DNA from: Sordaria brevicollis
Taxonomy: Eukaryota; Ascomycota; Sordariomycetes; Sordariales; Sordariaceae
Direction: 5' to 3'
NCBI GenBank assembly: GCA_033439795.1
Contig: JAUTDP010000004.1
Span: 1,364,001-1,428,000 of the forward strand
DNA: 64,000 bases
Positions 38,145 to 50,871 of the stretch are shown in pieces; positions within the stretch are counted from its first letter, which is position 1; every line of letters begins with the position of its first letter. Below the pieces are notes generated by a model that saw nothing but the letters and a program-made list of their open reading frames with translations, searched no databases and was not told where the DNA came from. Both the position numbers and the translations under genes were made by a program.

Positions 38145-39880
38145 AACCGGAAACGCCGATTTCTAGTCGAGGAGCGCTCCAAAACGAAAATTAATAACGG
38201 GAATCGACTTAAGAAGGTCTTTTACGTCCCTTATAATATCCCGCAACGATTATAACGATAATAGTATATCGTTACTACTAATAATAATTAATAATAATAA
38301 TTATAAATTCGAAAATAGCGTTTATAACCCGCTCGTAGGACTTTTAATATATAATAACCCTAACGTAGCGTACGCCGCAAAAATTTCGGAAAAAACGTAA
38401 AAGGACGACGAAATTATAAAAAAATTTATCGTTAAAGCGAATAAATCTTCGGACTATAATACCGTTTCGTTCGAGGATTATAATTAGGTTTATAAATTAT
38501 TTAATGAATATACGAAAATCTTCGCGAAAAAAAATAGGGTAACGCGCCCCGAAATTAATAAAATTAATAACGATTAAATTATTATTAAGAAGGATTTTAA
38601 CGATTTAAAGAAGATAATTCTATAAAAATTATAAAAAAATATTAAAAAAGTATTAAAAATATAGGCCGGAATTATAAAGGACGCTCTTTTTAAAACCGGA
38701 TTTATCCTTTAATATATTACGATTATTACCCCCCCCTAAAAATATTCTTTATTAATTATAATTGTACCCTTTTTATTTAAAGTATTACGATTGATATTTA
38801 ATATTCGAAACGGACGAATGAAAAAATTAAAATTTAAATCGAAAAGATATTTCGTAATTTAAAGATTAATACCCCTAATATTATATAAACCGCTACGAAA
38901 TTATTTACAATTGGAAATTATAGAATTATATTTAATAACGTTATATATAAATAATATTAATAATATTAAATTTGGACTAAGAAAATCTTTAGCGAAAAAG
39001 CGTTTATATTTTTAAATATTATTACGTTAATTGTTAAAAGGTTCTTTTAAACGAATATTACCGAATATATAAAGATAGAGGATATTACTTATAAAATATA
39101 ATAAATAAACCCGACCGCTTTTATTATTAAAATATACCTATAGAAGAAGAAAATTAATAAAAATAAAGGATTCTTTATAATAGAAATTATAATTATAAAA
39201 GTAACCGAAATTCTTTATAAAAGATTCCTCCTTTAAAAGGGCGGCGTATATATTTACGAACTATTTATTTCTTCGGCTAATATTTAATAATATTTTATTT
39301 ATTAGGGCGTAAAATACTTAAAGAAGTTTTATTATAATATTAACGTTTATAAACGCTATAATAAGGATAAATATAATAAAGACCGCTTTAAAGAAGCGAA
39401 TTACCTATTTAATAAAAATAAATTGCTAATTTTTTACGCTTTATATAAAAAGTATAGGTATTACGCTTTTAAAAAGAAAGTATATTTTATTTTTAAGAAA
39501 ATTATTACGAAGGTTATTATAAAATATACCGAGAAATTACGTTTATTTATATATTAAAAGGACCCTAAAAAAAATATTATATTAAAACCGGCGGCGGTAA
39601 AAAACGATAAAAATATTAATTTTTTTAACGCCCCCCCTATTATTTATATTATTATTATTTATAAGAAGGAATTTAAAAGCGGAAATAAAGGCTATACCCG
39701 TAAATAAATTAACGGGCCCTTTATTAAACCGAAATTAACGGCTAAAAGCCCAATAAATACGTTTACGAATTTTTAAAATTTAAATATTTAGAATAGCGCC
39801 GGTTTAATTACCGTTACTAAATCGACTATTTAGAAGGAAAAATTCCTACTCCTATTTTACCCGCGGGGTTAAAAAATACT
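38145..39880 (+). pseudogene. LINE ORF1 of copy I, decayed
   Basis: Gag-like ORF1 with the same block order as F. The poly-C tract is the shortest seen (8 C, followed by a C-to-T change). Zinc-knuckle remnants lie near 39335-39500. Confidence 0.68.
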
Positions 39881-39899
39881 CCTTTATAGAATAATTAAT

Positions 39900-40591
39900 A
39901 ATCCAATTAAAAATATTCTATTAAAATATAAGGAAATTATACGAAAGAAGGAAATTACTATTCGAATAGGAAGAGATTTATAATATTATAGCGATTTAAA
40001 AGCCGGGTAAGAATTTAAACGAAGATATTTATCGTTTATAAAATAATAAATATATTAAGGTAAATTATTTAAAAAAGGGGAGGGCGGTCATTTATATAAA
40101 TAAAAAATAGAATTTTAAGGATTTAAATTTCCGCGTTAAAAAAAATTAGGCCTTTATAACGTTTAAAAATTTAAAGGAATTATTAATTATCTATTCGATT
40201 TATTCCCTTATTAAAATATATAGAATATTAAAATACGAATAGGGGTTTCCCCTCTTCGAATTCTTCGAAGAGAGACCCCCGGTAAAATATTAAATTATAA
40301 TCGTTAAAAATTTTAATCTCTATTATCCTAATTAGGATTTAAAAAATAAAATTAACCCGGGAGTTGAAAAATTCTTTATATAAATATAACGGTAATATAT
40401 ATAATTTATTACCCTTAGAGAAGAACCGACCTATATAAATAATATAATATAAAAAGAGAAAAATAAAATAATCGATTACGTATAAATAATACTAGGAATC
40501 GAAATTAAATATTAAAGGGTATAATAGTACGAATAAACCGATTCGGATTATTATCCTTAAGAAATTTAAATCTATACTAGAAGAAAAATTA
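39900..40591 (+). pseudogene. LINE ORF2 of copy I, endonuclease part
   Basis: N-terminal endonuclease portion of ORF2 up to the J insertion. The frame continues at 46351 and ends near 49115, with RT box FTNN at 47703-47714 (both Asp changed to Asn). Confidence 0.78.
40573..40591. repeat. Target-site duplication of J, left copy
   Basis: TATACTAGAAGAAAAATTA against TATATTAGAAGAAAGGTTA at 46332-46350. All three differences are transitions of the RIP type. Confidence 0.82.
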
Positions 40592-40609
40592 TACAAATTG
40601 TTTTAGAAC

Positions 40610-42345
40610 CGGAAACGCCGATTTCTAGTCGAAGAGCGCTCTAAAACGAAAACCGATAATAGGAATTAATTTAAAAAGGTCTTTTACGTCCCTTATAATA
40701 TCCCGCGATAAATATAGCAACGACGATATATCGTTACTACCGATAGCGATTAATAACGGTAATTATAGATTTAAAAATAGCGTCTATAACCCGCTCGTAG
40801 GATTTTCAATTTACAACGACCTTAATATAATACGAACCGCGAAAACTTCGGAAAAAATATAAAAGGACGACGAAATTATAAAAAAATTTATCGTTAAAGC
40901 GAATAAATCTTCGAATTATAATACTATTTCGTTCGAAAATTATAATTAAATTCGTAAATTATTTAATAAATATACGAAAATCTTCGCGAAGAAAAATAGA
41001 ATAATACGCCCCGAAATTAATAAAGTTAATAACGATTAAATTATTATTAAAAAGGATTTTAACGATTTAAAAAAGATAATCCTATAAAAATTATAAAAGA
41101 ACGTTAAAGAAGCGTTAAAAATATAAGCCGGAATTATAAAGGACGTTTTTTTTTAAAATTAAATTTATTTTTTAATATATTATAATTATTACCCCCCCCC
41201 CCCCCCGAAAATACTCCTTATTAATTACGACCGTACCCTCTTTATTCGAAATATTACGATTAATATTTAATATTCGAAATAAATAAACGAAAAAACCAAA
41301 ATTTAAATTAAGAAAATATTTCGTAACTTAAGGATTAATACCTTTAATATCGTATAAATTATTACAAAATTATTTACAATTGGAAATTATAAAATCATAT
41401 TCGATAATATTATATACGAATAATATTCATAATATTAAATTTGGGCTAAAAAAATTTTTAGCGAAAAAGCGTTTATATTTCTAAATATTATTATATTAAT
41501 TACTAAAGGGTTCCTTTAAATAAATATCGCTAAATATATAAAAATAGAGGATATTATTTATAAAATATAGTAAACGAACCCGATTACCTTTATTATTAAA
41601 ATATGCCCGTAGAAAAAGAGAATTAACGAAAATAAAGGATTCTTTATAATAGAAGTTACGATTATAAAGGTAGCCGAAATTCTTTATAAAGGATTTTTCC
41701 TTTAAGAAGGTAGCGTATATATTTACGAATTATTTATTTCTTCGGTTAATATTTAATAATATTTTATTTATTAGGGCGTAAAATATTTAAGGAAATTTTA
41801 TTATAACGTTAACGTTTATAAACGCTATAATAAGGATAAATATAATAAAAATTACTTTAGAAAAACGAATTACCCGTTTAATAAAAATAAATCGCTAATT
41901 TTTTATATTTTATATAGAAAGTACGGATATTATACCTTCGAAAAAAAGGTATACCCTATTTTTAAAAAAATTATCGCGAAGGTTACTATAGAATATATTA
42001 AGAGGCTACGTTTATTTATATATTAGAAGGATTTTAAAAAAAATATTATATTAGAATTAGTAACGGCGGAGGATAATAGGGATATTAATCTCTTTAATAC
42101 CCCCCTTACCGTTTATATTATTATTATTCGTAAAAAGGAATTTAAAAGTGGAAATAAAGGTTATACCTATAAACGGATTAGCAGGCCCTCTATTAAATTG
42201 AAATTAGTAATTAAAGGCTTAATAAACGCGTTTACGAATTTTTAGAGTTCGGGTATTCGGAACGGCGCCGGTTTAATCGCCGCCGTTAAACCGGTTATTT
42301 AAAAGGAAAAAATTCCCGTTCCTATTCTATTCGTAGGGTTAAAAA
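40610..42345 (+). pseudogene. LINE ORF1 of copy J, decayed
   Basis: Gag-like ORF1 with 15 C at 41192-41206 and zinc-knuckle remnants near 41795-41970. Broken by TAA/TAG codons. Confidence 0.68.
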
Positions 42346-42364
42346 ATATTCCTTTATAGAATAA

Positions 42365-45300
42365 TTAATAATTTAATTGAAAATATTCTATTAAAATATA
42401 GGGAAATTATACGAAAGAGGGAAATTATTATTCGAATAAAAGGAAATTTATAATATTATAATAATTTAAAAGCCGGGTAGGAATTTAAATAAAAATATTT
42501 ATTATTTATAAAGTAATAAGTATATTAAGGTAGATTATTTAAAAAAGGGGAGGGTAATTATTTATATAAATAAAAGATAGAACTTTAAGAATTTAAATTT
42601 TTACGTTAGAAAAAATTAGACTTTTATAATATTTAAAAATTTAAAGGAATTATTAACCGTTTATTCGATTTATTCCTTTATTAAAATGTATAGAATACCG
42701 GAATACGAATAAGGGTTTCCCTTTTTCGAATTTTTCGAGAAAAAACCCTTAATAAAATATTAAATCGTAGTCGTCGGAAATTTTAACCTTTATTATCCCA
42801 ATTGGGATTTAAAGAATAAAATTAACCTAAGAGTTAAAAAACTCTTTATATAAGTATAACGGTAGTATATATAATTTATTACCCCTAAAAGGGAATTAAT
42901 TTAATAAGTAATATAATATAGGAAGAAAGAAATAGGATAATCGATTATATATAAATAATATTAAAAATCGAAATTAAATATTAAAGGGTATAATAGTACG
43001 AATAAACCGGTTCGGATTATTATCCTTAGGAAATTTAAATTTATACCGGAAGAAAAGTTAAGAAAGCGGAAATAGAAGAAGATTATAATTAGAATTTAAT
43101 AAATATAAAAAAGGTACGAAAGGCGGTATTATAACGGATTTTAATTTTAGCGAAGATCGATATAAAAAAGGAATTAGAATTTATATTCGATAAATTCGAT
43201 AGAAAATTTATAAATATAATAGAGGAATTTATCCTATATTAGAAGAAAAATCGAAGGAGAAGAACGAAATAATAAACGTTAAAATATAAAATAATAACGA
43301 AAAATGTAAAATAGAAATAGTAGAAATAATATAAGGAAAGGATATTTTCGAATTGGGTAAAATTCGTAGAAATATCGATAAAAAAAAGAAGGATTAATAC
43401 GAAAACTTAATAAATAATATAGCGAAAAAGCGTCGAAAGGGCGTCGAAGAATTTAAATAAATTTTAAACTTTCGAAAAATAAGCCTATACCCGAAATTAT
43501 TTATTAATAAACCCGCCTAAATTCCTAATTTTTAAATAATACGAAGGAATAAAAGAAATCGAAAACTATAATAATAAAGCGAATATTTTCGCCGAATATT
43601 TCTTCCCGAAAATAAATATCCTTACGGATTATTTATTTAATTAAACCCTTCTTTTAAATATTAACGATTTATTATTTATTAATAAATTAATTACCGAAGA
43701 GGATATTTAAGAGGTTTTATTTTAAATAATTTTAAATAAAATACCGGGCGTCGATTAATATTGGAATAAATTTCTAAAAATTTATAGGGAATTATTCCGA
43801 AAAATTATAACCGCTTTCGCGGTTACGAATTTTCATTTTAAATACTTTTTATAATAGTTTAAAAATACGAAAATAATCGTTTTTAAAAAGCTAAGAAAAA
43901 CCGTCGTATAATAAAAATTAGCCGGCGTATAGAGGTTAATTTTATTATTAAATAACGTTAGGAAAATTTTCGAAGCGTTTATCGTTAAAAGATTTATTTA
44001 AATTGTAAAAGAATTTAATTTCCTAACAAAGGATTAAATAAATAATTAGGCAAATTATTCGACCGAATTTATTATTTGTATTATTATAGACGTTGTATAT
44101 ACGGTTTAAAAATTTAGAGCCGTTATATTATTAATACTCTTTAATTTTAAAAGCGTATTTAATAAAATTAATTATAAATAATTATTATATACTTTATAGG
44201 AAATATAATTCCTATAATAAATTTTCGAATAAGTAGCGAATTTCGTTAATAGACGAAAAGGTTCCTTTTTCTTCGACGACGAAATATCCGTTCTTTATAT
44301 TATAAAAACCGGAATACCCTAAGGTTCCCCCCTTTCCCTAATTCTTTTTATCCTTTTTATTACTTTATTATACCGTAAATTAATTATAATTAAAAATATA
44401 ATTATAATTAATTTTATTAATAATATTAATATTATTATTATAGCGAAGATTATTAAAGAGAATTATAAAATACTTTAAACGGTATAAGAAATTTATTCCG
44501 AATAAATAAAGGAGAGAGGTATAAAGTTCGAAGCGAATAAAATAAAATTAATATATTTTATACGGATAAAAGTATTAAGAACGGAAACTTTCTAATTTGG
44601 GGATATTATATTTCGACCGATAGAATCGATAAAATTCCTAAGCGTTTAATTAGACTATAAATTTAATTATTGAATTTACACGGAAATTATTAAGAAAAAA
44701 ATAAAGATTTAAACGAATATATTAATTTAATTAATTATAAAAATTTAGGGTTACTCCTTTATTTACGCGAGGGAGATTTATACTAAATATATTTAAAGTG
44801 TAATTATATATAGAATTTTAATTTTCTATTAATTAATAGAAATATATAATAAACCCCGAAGGATAATAATTGGATTAGTTAAATATTAAATTAAATATTT
44901 AAAAATTATTACTAGGGCGTATAAAGTTACGCCGGTATAGAATTTTAAAACGGAAATTTTTTACCTACTATTTAACCTCTATTTTAATAAACGGGTAAGG
45001 GTTTTCGAAGAGAAATTCGCCCGTATAAATTAAGCTAGGTTCGTCCGAAGAATAATAGTTTAAATCATTAATTATATTTAAATAAAACGAATAAGAAATC
45101 GATTATTTATTAATAAACCGGAAAGTAATACCGCTAAAGTTAAATAGGTAAAAGAATAAATACCGACGGAAAACCTTATAATAATTATAATAGGACCGCC
45201 CCTAGTAATAAGTATATTTATTTAACCGTTATAACCGTTAAAACTTTTAACTTTTAATCGAAAAGTATAATTAGAGGATATTACGAAGAGAAAGTAAGTA

Positions 45301-45826
45301 TTATATTATAATTATTAATTAATAATAATAATAATTAAATTAGGTCGGTAATATAAATTTATAATTATTAACCTCGACCCGAAGTTTAATAATATTATAA
45401 TAAAACGGTATATAATCGGTTAAAAAAAGAAAAAGCGGAAAAGAATTTAACTTTCGGAAAATAATAAAAATTATTATTTATTAACGAAAGCGAAAAATTC
45501 CCTCTTCGTTTAAACGAAAACGGAAGTAATTGGCTTTAAGGTTTTCCTTTTTTAAAAGAGAATCCCCGATATCGATACCTTTATTTATTTATATAAATTA
45601 GAATGAAAAACGTTCTATTATATTACGTTTAAATATTTTCGGATAATAAATATATAATTCGCAATAACCGATTAGCCGCAAACGTAAAAATAATTTTAAA
45701 TTTATTTAAATAATAAAATTAAAGCCGAAAAAATTTTATTATAAGTATTTTAATTAGAACGATTAAATAAATACCGCCTAGTAATCGAATTAAAAAAGGA
45801 GCGGCGAAACGAATTCGCTCGCTATT
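42365..45826 (+). pseudogene. LINE ORF2 of copy J, decayed
   Basis: Complete-length but dead ORF2: endonuclease block GGAAATTTTAAC near 42777 (the GDFN motif changed), RT box FINN at 44413-44424, thumb motif near 44920, C-terminal Cys/His motif region near 45575-45640. It is one of the most mutated RT boxes in the window. Confidence 0.8.
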
Positions 45827-46350
45827 TTTAATTTTCTTTTCTTCCTTTTCTTTTACTTTTATTTACTAATATATTAGAACGAGGACGGGGGAGGATTTCT
45901 ATTTAATTAAAAATCTATCGGACCGCGAAGGCGACGATTTATTTAATTATTATTTCTTTTTACGTAAAGGAAAATTTAACGGTTAGGAAGTTTAATAGCG
46001 ATTAGAAAAGTAAATGGGCGGGGGAATAGAAGGCGGAAGGCGGTAATAAATAAGGGACGGGACGGTAAATTAAGAAGGCGGAGCGGTTTAATATTCTAGT
46101 ATAATAGTAAATAGAAGGGATAAAACGGATATTAATCGCGTTGGCGGTAAGTATATACCGCGATTGTAGAACGCCGAAGAAGCGGCGCGGATAGGTCCGC
46201 GCCGGGAAATGTAGCCGGGGTTTTTATCCGGAGTATTTAACGCTTATAGTTTCATCCTACGGGGAATCGGAGATGGACCTTATGCTATATTAGCGTTATA
46301 GATTTAGCTAAGGAATAAGAATCTTACTTATTATATTAGAAGAAAGGTTA

Positions 46351-49300
46351 AAAAAGCGGAAATAAAAGAAAATTATAATTAGAATTTAATAAATACGGAA
46401 AAAGTACGAAAAGTAATATTATAACGGATTTCGGTTTCGGCGAGGATTAATACGAAGGAAGAATTAGAATTTATATTTAATAAATTCAATAGAAAATTTA
46501 TAAATATAATAAAAGAATTCGTCCTATACCGGAAAAAAAATTAAAAAAGAAGAATAAAATAATAAACGTTAAAATATAAAATAACGACGAAAGATATAAA
46601 GCGGAAATAATAGAAATAATATAAAGAAAGGATATCCTCGAATTAAATAAAATTCGTAGAAATATTAATAAAAAAAAGAAGGATTAACGCGAAAATTTAA
46701 TAAATAATATAACGAAAAAGTATTAAAAGGGCGTCGAAGAATTTAAACGAATTTTAAACCTTCGAAAAATAGGCCTATACCCGAAGCTATTTATTAATAA
46801 ACCCGCTTAAATTCCTAATTTTTAAATAATATAAAGGAATAGAAAAAATCGAAAATTATAATAATAAAGCGAATATTTTCGCCGAACGTTTTTTCCCGAA
46901 AATAAACGTCCCTATAGATTATTTACTTAATTAAACGTTTCCCTTAAATATTAATAATTCGTTATTTATTAACGAATTAATTACCGAAGAAGATATTTAA
47001 ATAATTTTATTTCGAATAATTCCGAATAAAATATTAGATATCGATTAATATTTAAATAAATTTTTAAAAATTTATAAAGAATTATTCCGAAAAATTATAA
47101 CTATTTTCGTAATTACGAACTTTCGTTTTAAATATTTTTTATAACGGTTTAAGAACGCGAAAATAATCGTTTTTAAAAAGTTAAGAAAAACCGCTATATA
47201 ATAAAAATTAACCGGCGCGTAGAGGTTAATTTTACTATTAAATAACGTTAGGAAAATCTTCGAAATATTCGTCGCTAAAAGATTTATTTAAGCCGTAGAA
47301 AAATTTAATTTTCTATTAAAAGGCTAAATAAGCAATTAAGCAAACTATTTAACCGAATTTATTATCCGTATCGTTATAGATATTATATATACGGCTTAAA
47401 AATTTAAAGCCATTATATTATTAATACTTTTTAATTTTAAAAGCGTATTTAATAGAATTAATTATAGGTAATTATTATATACCTTATAAGAAATATAATT
47501 TTTATAATAAATTTTCGAATAAATAGCGAATTTCGTTAATAAACGAAGAAATTCCCTCTTTTTCGACGATAAAATATCCACTCCCTATATTATAGAAGCC
47601 GGAATACTCTAGGGTTCCCCCCTCTCTTTAATTCTTTTTATCCTTTTTATTATTTTATTATATTATAAATTAATTATAATTAAAAATATAATTATAATCG
47701 GTTTTACCAATAATATTAATATCGTCGCCGTAGTAAAAATTACCGAAGAGAATTATAAAATACTTTAAACGGTATAAGAAATTTACTCCGAATAGGTAAA
47801 GGAGAAAAATATAAAATTCGAAGCGAATAAAATAAAATTAATATATTTTATACGGATAAAAGTATTAAAAACGGAAACTCTTTAATTCGGGGATATTATA
47901 CTTTAATTAACGGAATTAATAAAATTCCTAAGCGTTTAATTAAACCGCAAATTCAATTATTAAACCTACGCGGAAATTATTAAAAAAAAAATAAAGATTT
48001 AAACGAATATATTAACTTAATTAGCTATAAAAATTTGGGGTTACTCTTTCGCTCGCGCGAAGGAAATTTATATTAAATATATTCGAAGCGTAATTATATA
48101 TAAAGCTTTAACCTTCTATTAATTAATAAAAATATATAATAAACCCCGAAGAATAATAATCGGATTAATTAAATATTAAATTAAATATTTAAAAATTATC
48201 GCCGGGGCGTATAAGGCTACGCCGGTATAGAACCTTAAAATAGAAATTTTTTACCTACTATTCGATTTCTATTTTAATAAACGGGTAAAAGCTTTCGAAA
48301 AGAAATTCGCCTATACGGATTAAATTAAATTCGTCCGAAGAATAATAATTTAAGTAATTAATTATATTTAAATAAAATAAATAAAAGGTCGACTACTTAT
48401 TAATAAACCGGAAAGCGGTATTATTAAAATTAAATAAGTAGAAGAATAAATATTAATAAAAAACTTTATAATAATTATAATAGGATTATTCCTAATAATA
48501 AATATATTTACTTAACCGTTATAACCGCTAGAACTTTTAACCTTCGATCGAAAAATATAATTAAAGGATATTACGAAAAAAAAGTAAATATCGTACTATA
48601 ATTATTAATTAATAGTAGTAATAACTAAATTAAATTAATAATATAAATTTATAATTATTAATTTCGACCCGAAATTTAATAATATTATAATAAAACGGTA
48701 TATAATTAATTAAAAAAAGAAGAAGTAGAAGAGAACCTAATTTTTAGAAAACGATAAAGAATATTATTTATTAATAAAAGTAAAGAATTCCCTCCTCGTT
48801 TAAGTGAAAACGGAAGTAATTAGCCTTAAGGCCTTCTTTTTTTAAAGGAGAATCCCCGATATTAATACCCTTATTTATTCGTATAAATTAAAACGAAAAA
48901 TATTCTACTATATTATATTCAAATATTTCCGGATAGTAAATATATAATTCGTAATAACCAATTAATTATAAACGTAAAAATAATTCCAAATTTACTTAAA
49001 CGATAGAATTAAGGCCGAAAGAATTTTATTATAAATATTTTAATTAGAACGATTAAATAAATACCGCTTAATAATCAAATTAGAAAAGGAGCGGCGAAAC
49101 GAATTCGCTCACTATTTTTAATTTTCTTTTCTTCCTTTTCTTTTACTTTTATTTATTAATACGTTAAAACGAAAACGGAGGGAGGATTTCTATTTAATTA
49201 AAAATTTATCGGGCCGTAAAAGCGACGACCTATTTAATTATTATTTCTTTTTATAATTAATTAAAACTTTTAATATTTTATTATTATTAGCGAATAAACG

Positions 49301-50858
49301 GTTCTATTCGTCGAATTAACGAATATATTAACGTATAATATTAATTACGAATTAACGTTAATCGAATTAATTATTATTAATAAAAATAGGACCGGTAAAA
49401 CGAATAACCGGCGAATTAATTTTTATTAAAAAACTATTATAGGAAGGTATATAAATACCGCTACTATTTTAGGGAATTCTACCGCTATTATTACGAAATA
49501 AATTATTATTATTATTATAAAGTAAATTATTATTATTATTATAGGGGATATTACCCGAAGGAATATAATTATTAATTAAATTATTTTTATTAAAAAAGAA
49601 AAATTTGTAATAACCTTTTTAAAAATAATCGTTAACTAATTACTTTCTATAGCGAATGAATTATTTTAGGATATTAGTAAAACCGTCGCTAATAAAGCGA
49701 AGGCGAATCGCGCCGGTAAACTCCTTAATAACGATACGAAAGCGGATAAAATAATCGTAAAATTCGTTATTAATTAAATTTTTAATAATAACCTTCTCTT
49801 AAAAAATATTATAAAAATTATAAAAGTTACGAAATATATTAATTATATAATATAAAACTATTAAAATATATTAAATAATTTAATTAAATTTATTTAAAAA
49901 CGAATTAAAATAAGAAACGTTAATAATAAAAAAAATAGCAATTTATTTAAATAATTAGGAATATAGTAAATTAATTTAATAATAGCCTTTATATAAATAT
50001 TATAACCTAGAACGGTTAAGAAGGCGAAAAGGGCTTTAATTAATTAGAAAATATAAATAAGATACAAAGGAATATAAATACAGCTTCGGAAAAATTAATG
50101 TAAAGATAAAACATAACGGAGGGAGGACTTACCCTTTTTCCAGTATATAAAAAAATTTATTATTAATAAAGCGTTTAATAATATATTCGAAATTGATTTT
50201 AATATCGGTATTAATTATATTAAATATAAGGGTCGGCGAAGGAAGGTAAAGGGGAAACGAATTTTCGCCCTTATTTTCGTCGGAAATTTCTATTATTTTA
50301 TAAAGTATTTTAACGCGTTTTTAACGGGAAATAGCTATTTCGAATCGATTATTATTATTATTAAAGGAAGGAAAAATTTAAAAAAATTTAAAGGATAGGG
50401 GGTTTTTATATTTAAAGGAAAGAAGTCTTTACGTTAATATAAATTATAATAAAAATATAACCGTTATAAAGGGAGGAAGAGGATAAAAAGAATAAAAAAA
50501 GGTTTAACGGTTAAGAAGTTTAATAGTAATTAAAAAAGTAAATAAGCGGGGGAGCGGAAAGCGGAAGGCGGTAATAAATAAAAGGATAGGACGGCGGATT
50601 AAAAAAGTAGAATAGTTTAATATTTTAATATAACGGTAAATAGAAGGGATAAGATGGATATTAATCGTATTAGCGGTAAATATATACTGCGATTGTAAAA
50701 CGCCGAAGAAGCGGCGCGGATAGGTCCGCGCCGGGAAATATAGCCGGGGTTTTTATCTAGGGCGTTTAACGCCTACGGTTTTATCCTATAAGGAATCGGA
50801 AATAGACCCTATACTATATTAGCGCTATAGATTTAACTAGGGAATAAGAATCTTACTT
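46351..50858 (+). mobile_element. LINE copy I, part 2 of 2 (ORF2 to 3' end)
   Basis: This resumes the I endonuclease frame after the right TSD of J and runs through RT (FTNN, 47703-47714), the end of ORF2 near 49115, the complete 3' region and the structured end (stem GGCGCGGATAGGTCCGCGCC near 50714). Both parts of I sum to 6995 bp. Confidence 0.9.
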
Positions 50859-50871
50859 ACCTATTATTCGA

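Larger units (their letters stand above)
38105..40591 (+). mobile_element. LINE copy I, part 1 of 2 (5' end to endonuclease)
   Basis: Inserted in H with TSD ACCTATTATTCGA (38092-38104 and 50859-50871). The first 24 bp (from 38105) are not the usual 5' end; they match the reverse complement of the element's own 3' region (like 28404-28427 in D). The normal start GGAACCGGAAACGCCGATT follows at about 38143. ORF1 is about 38145-39880 with an 8-C tract at 38729-38736. I is interrupted at 40591 by copy J and resumes at 46351. Confidence 0.88.
40592..46331 (+). mobile_element. LINE copy J, both ends present, internal deletion
   Basis: A 5740-bp copy inserted into I, itself inside H, itself inside C: the deepest nesting level. 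The 5' start (ACAAATTGTTTTAGAACCGG) and structured 3' end are both present. About 1234 bp of the 3' region is missing: the sequence jumps from CTTTTTACG to TAAAGGAAAATTT at about 45963-45965, compared with 24228 to 25461 in F. ORF1 is about 40610-42345 (15-C tract at 41192-41206); ORF2 about 42365-45826. RT box FINN at 44413-44424. Confidence 0.9.
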
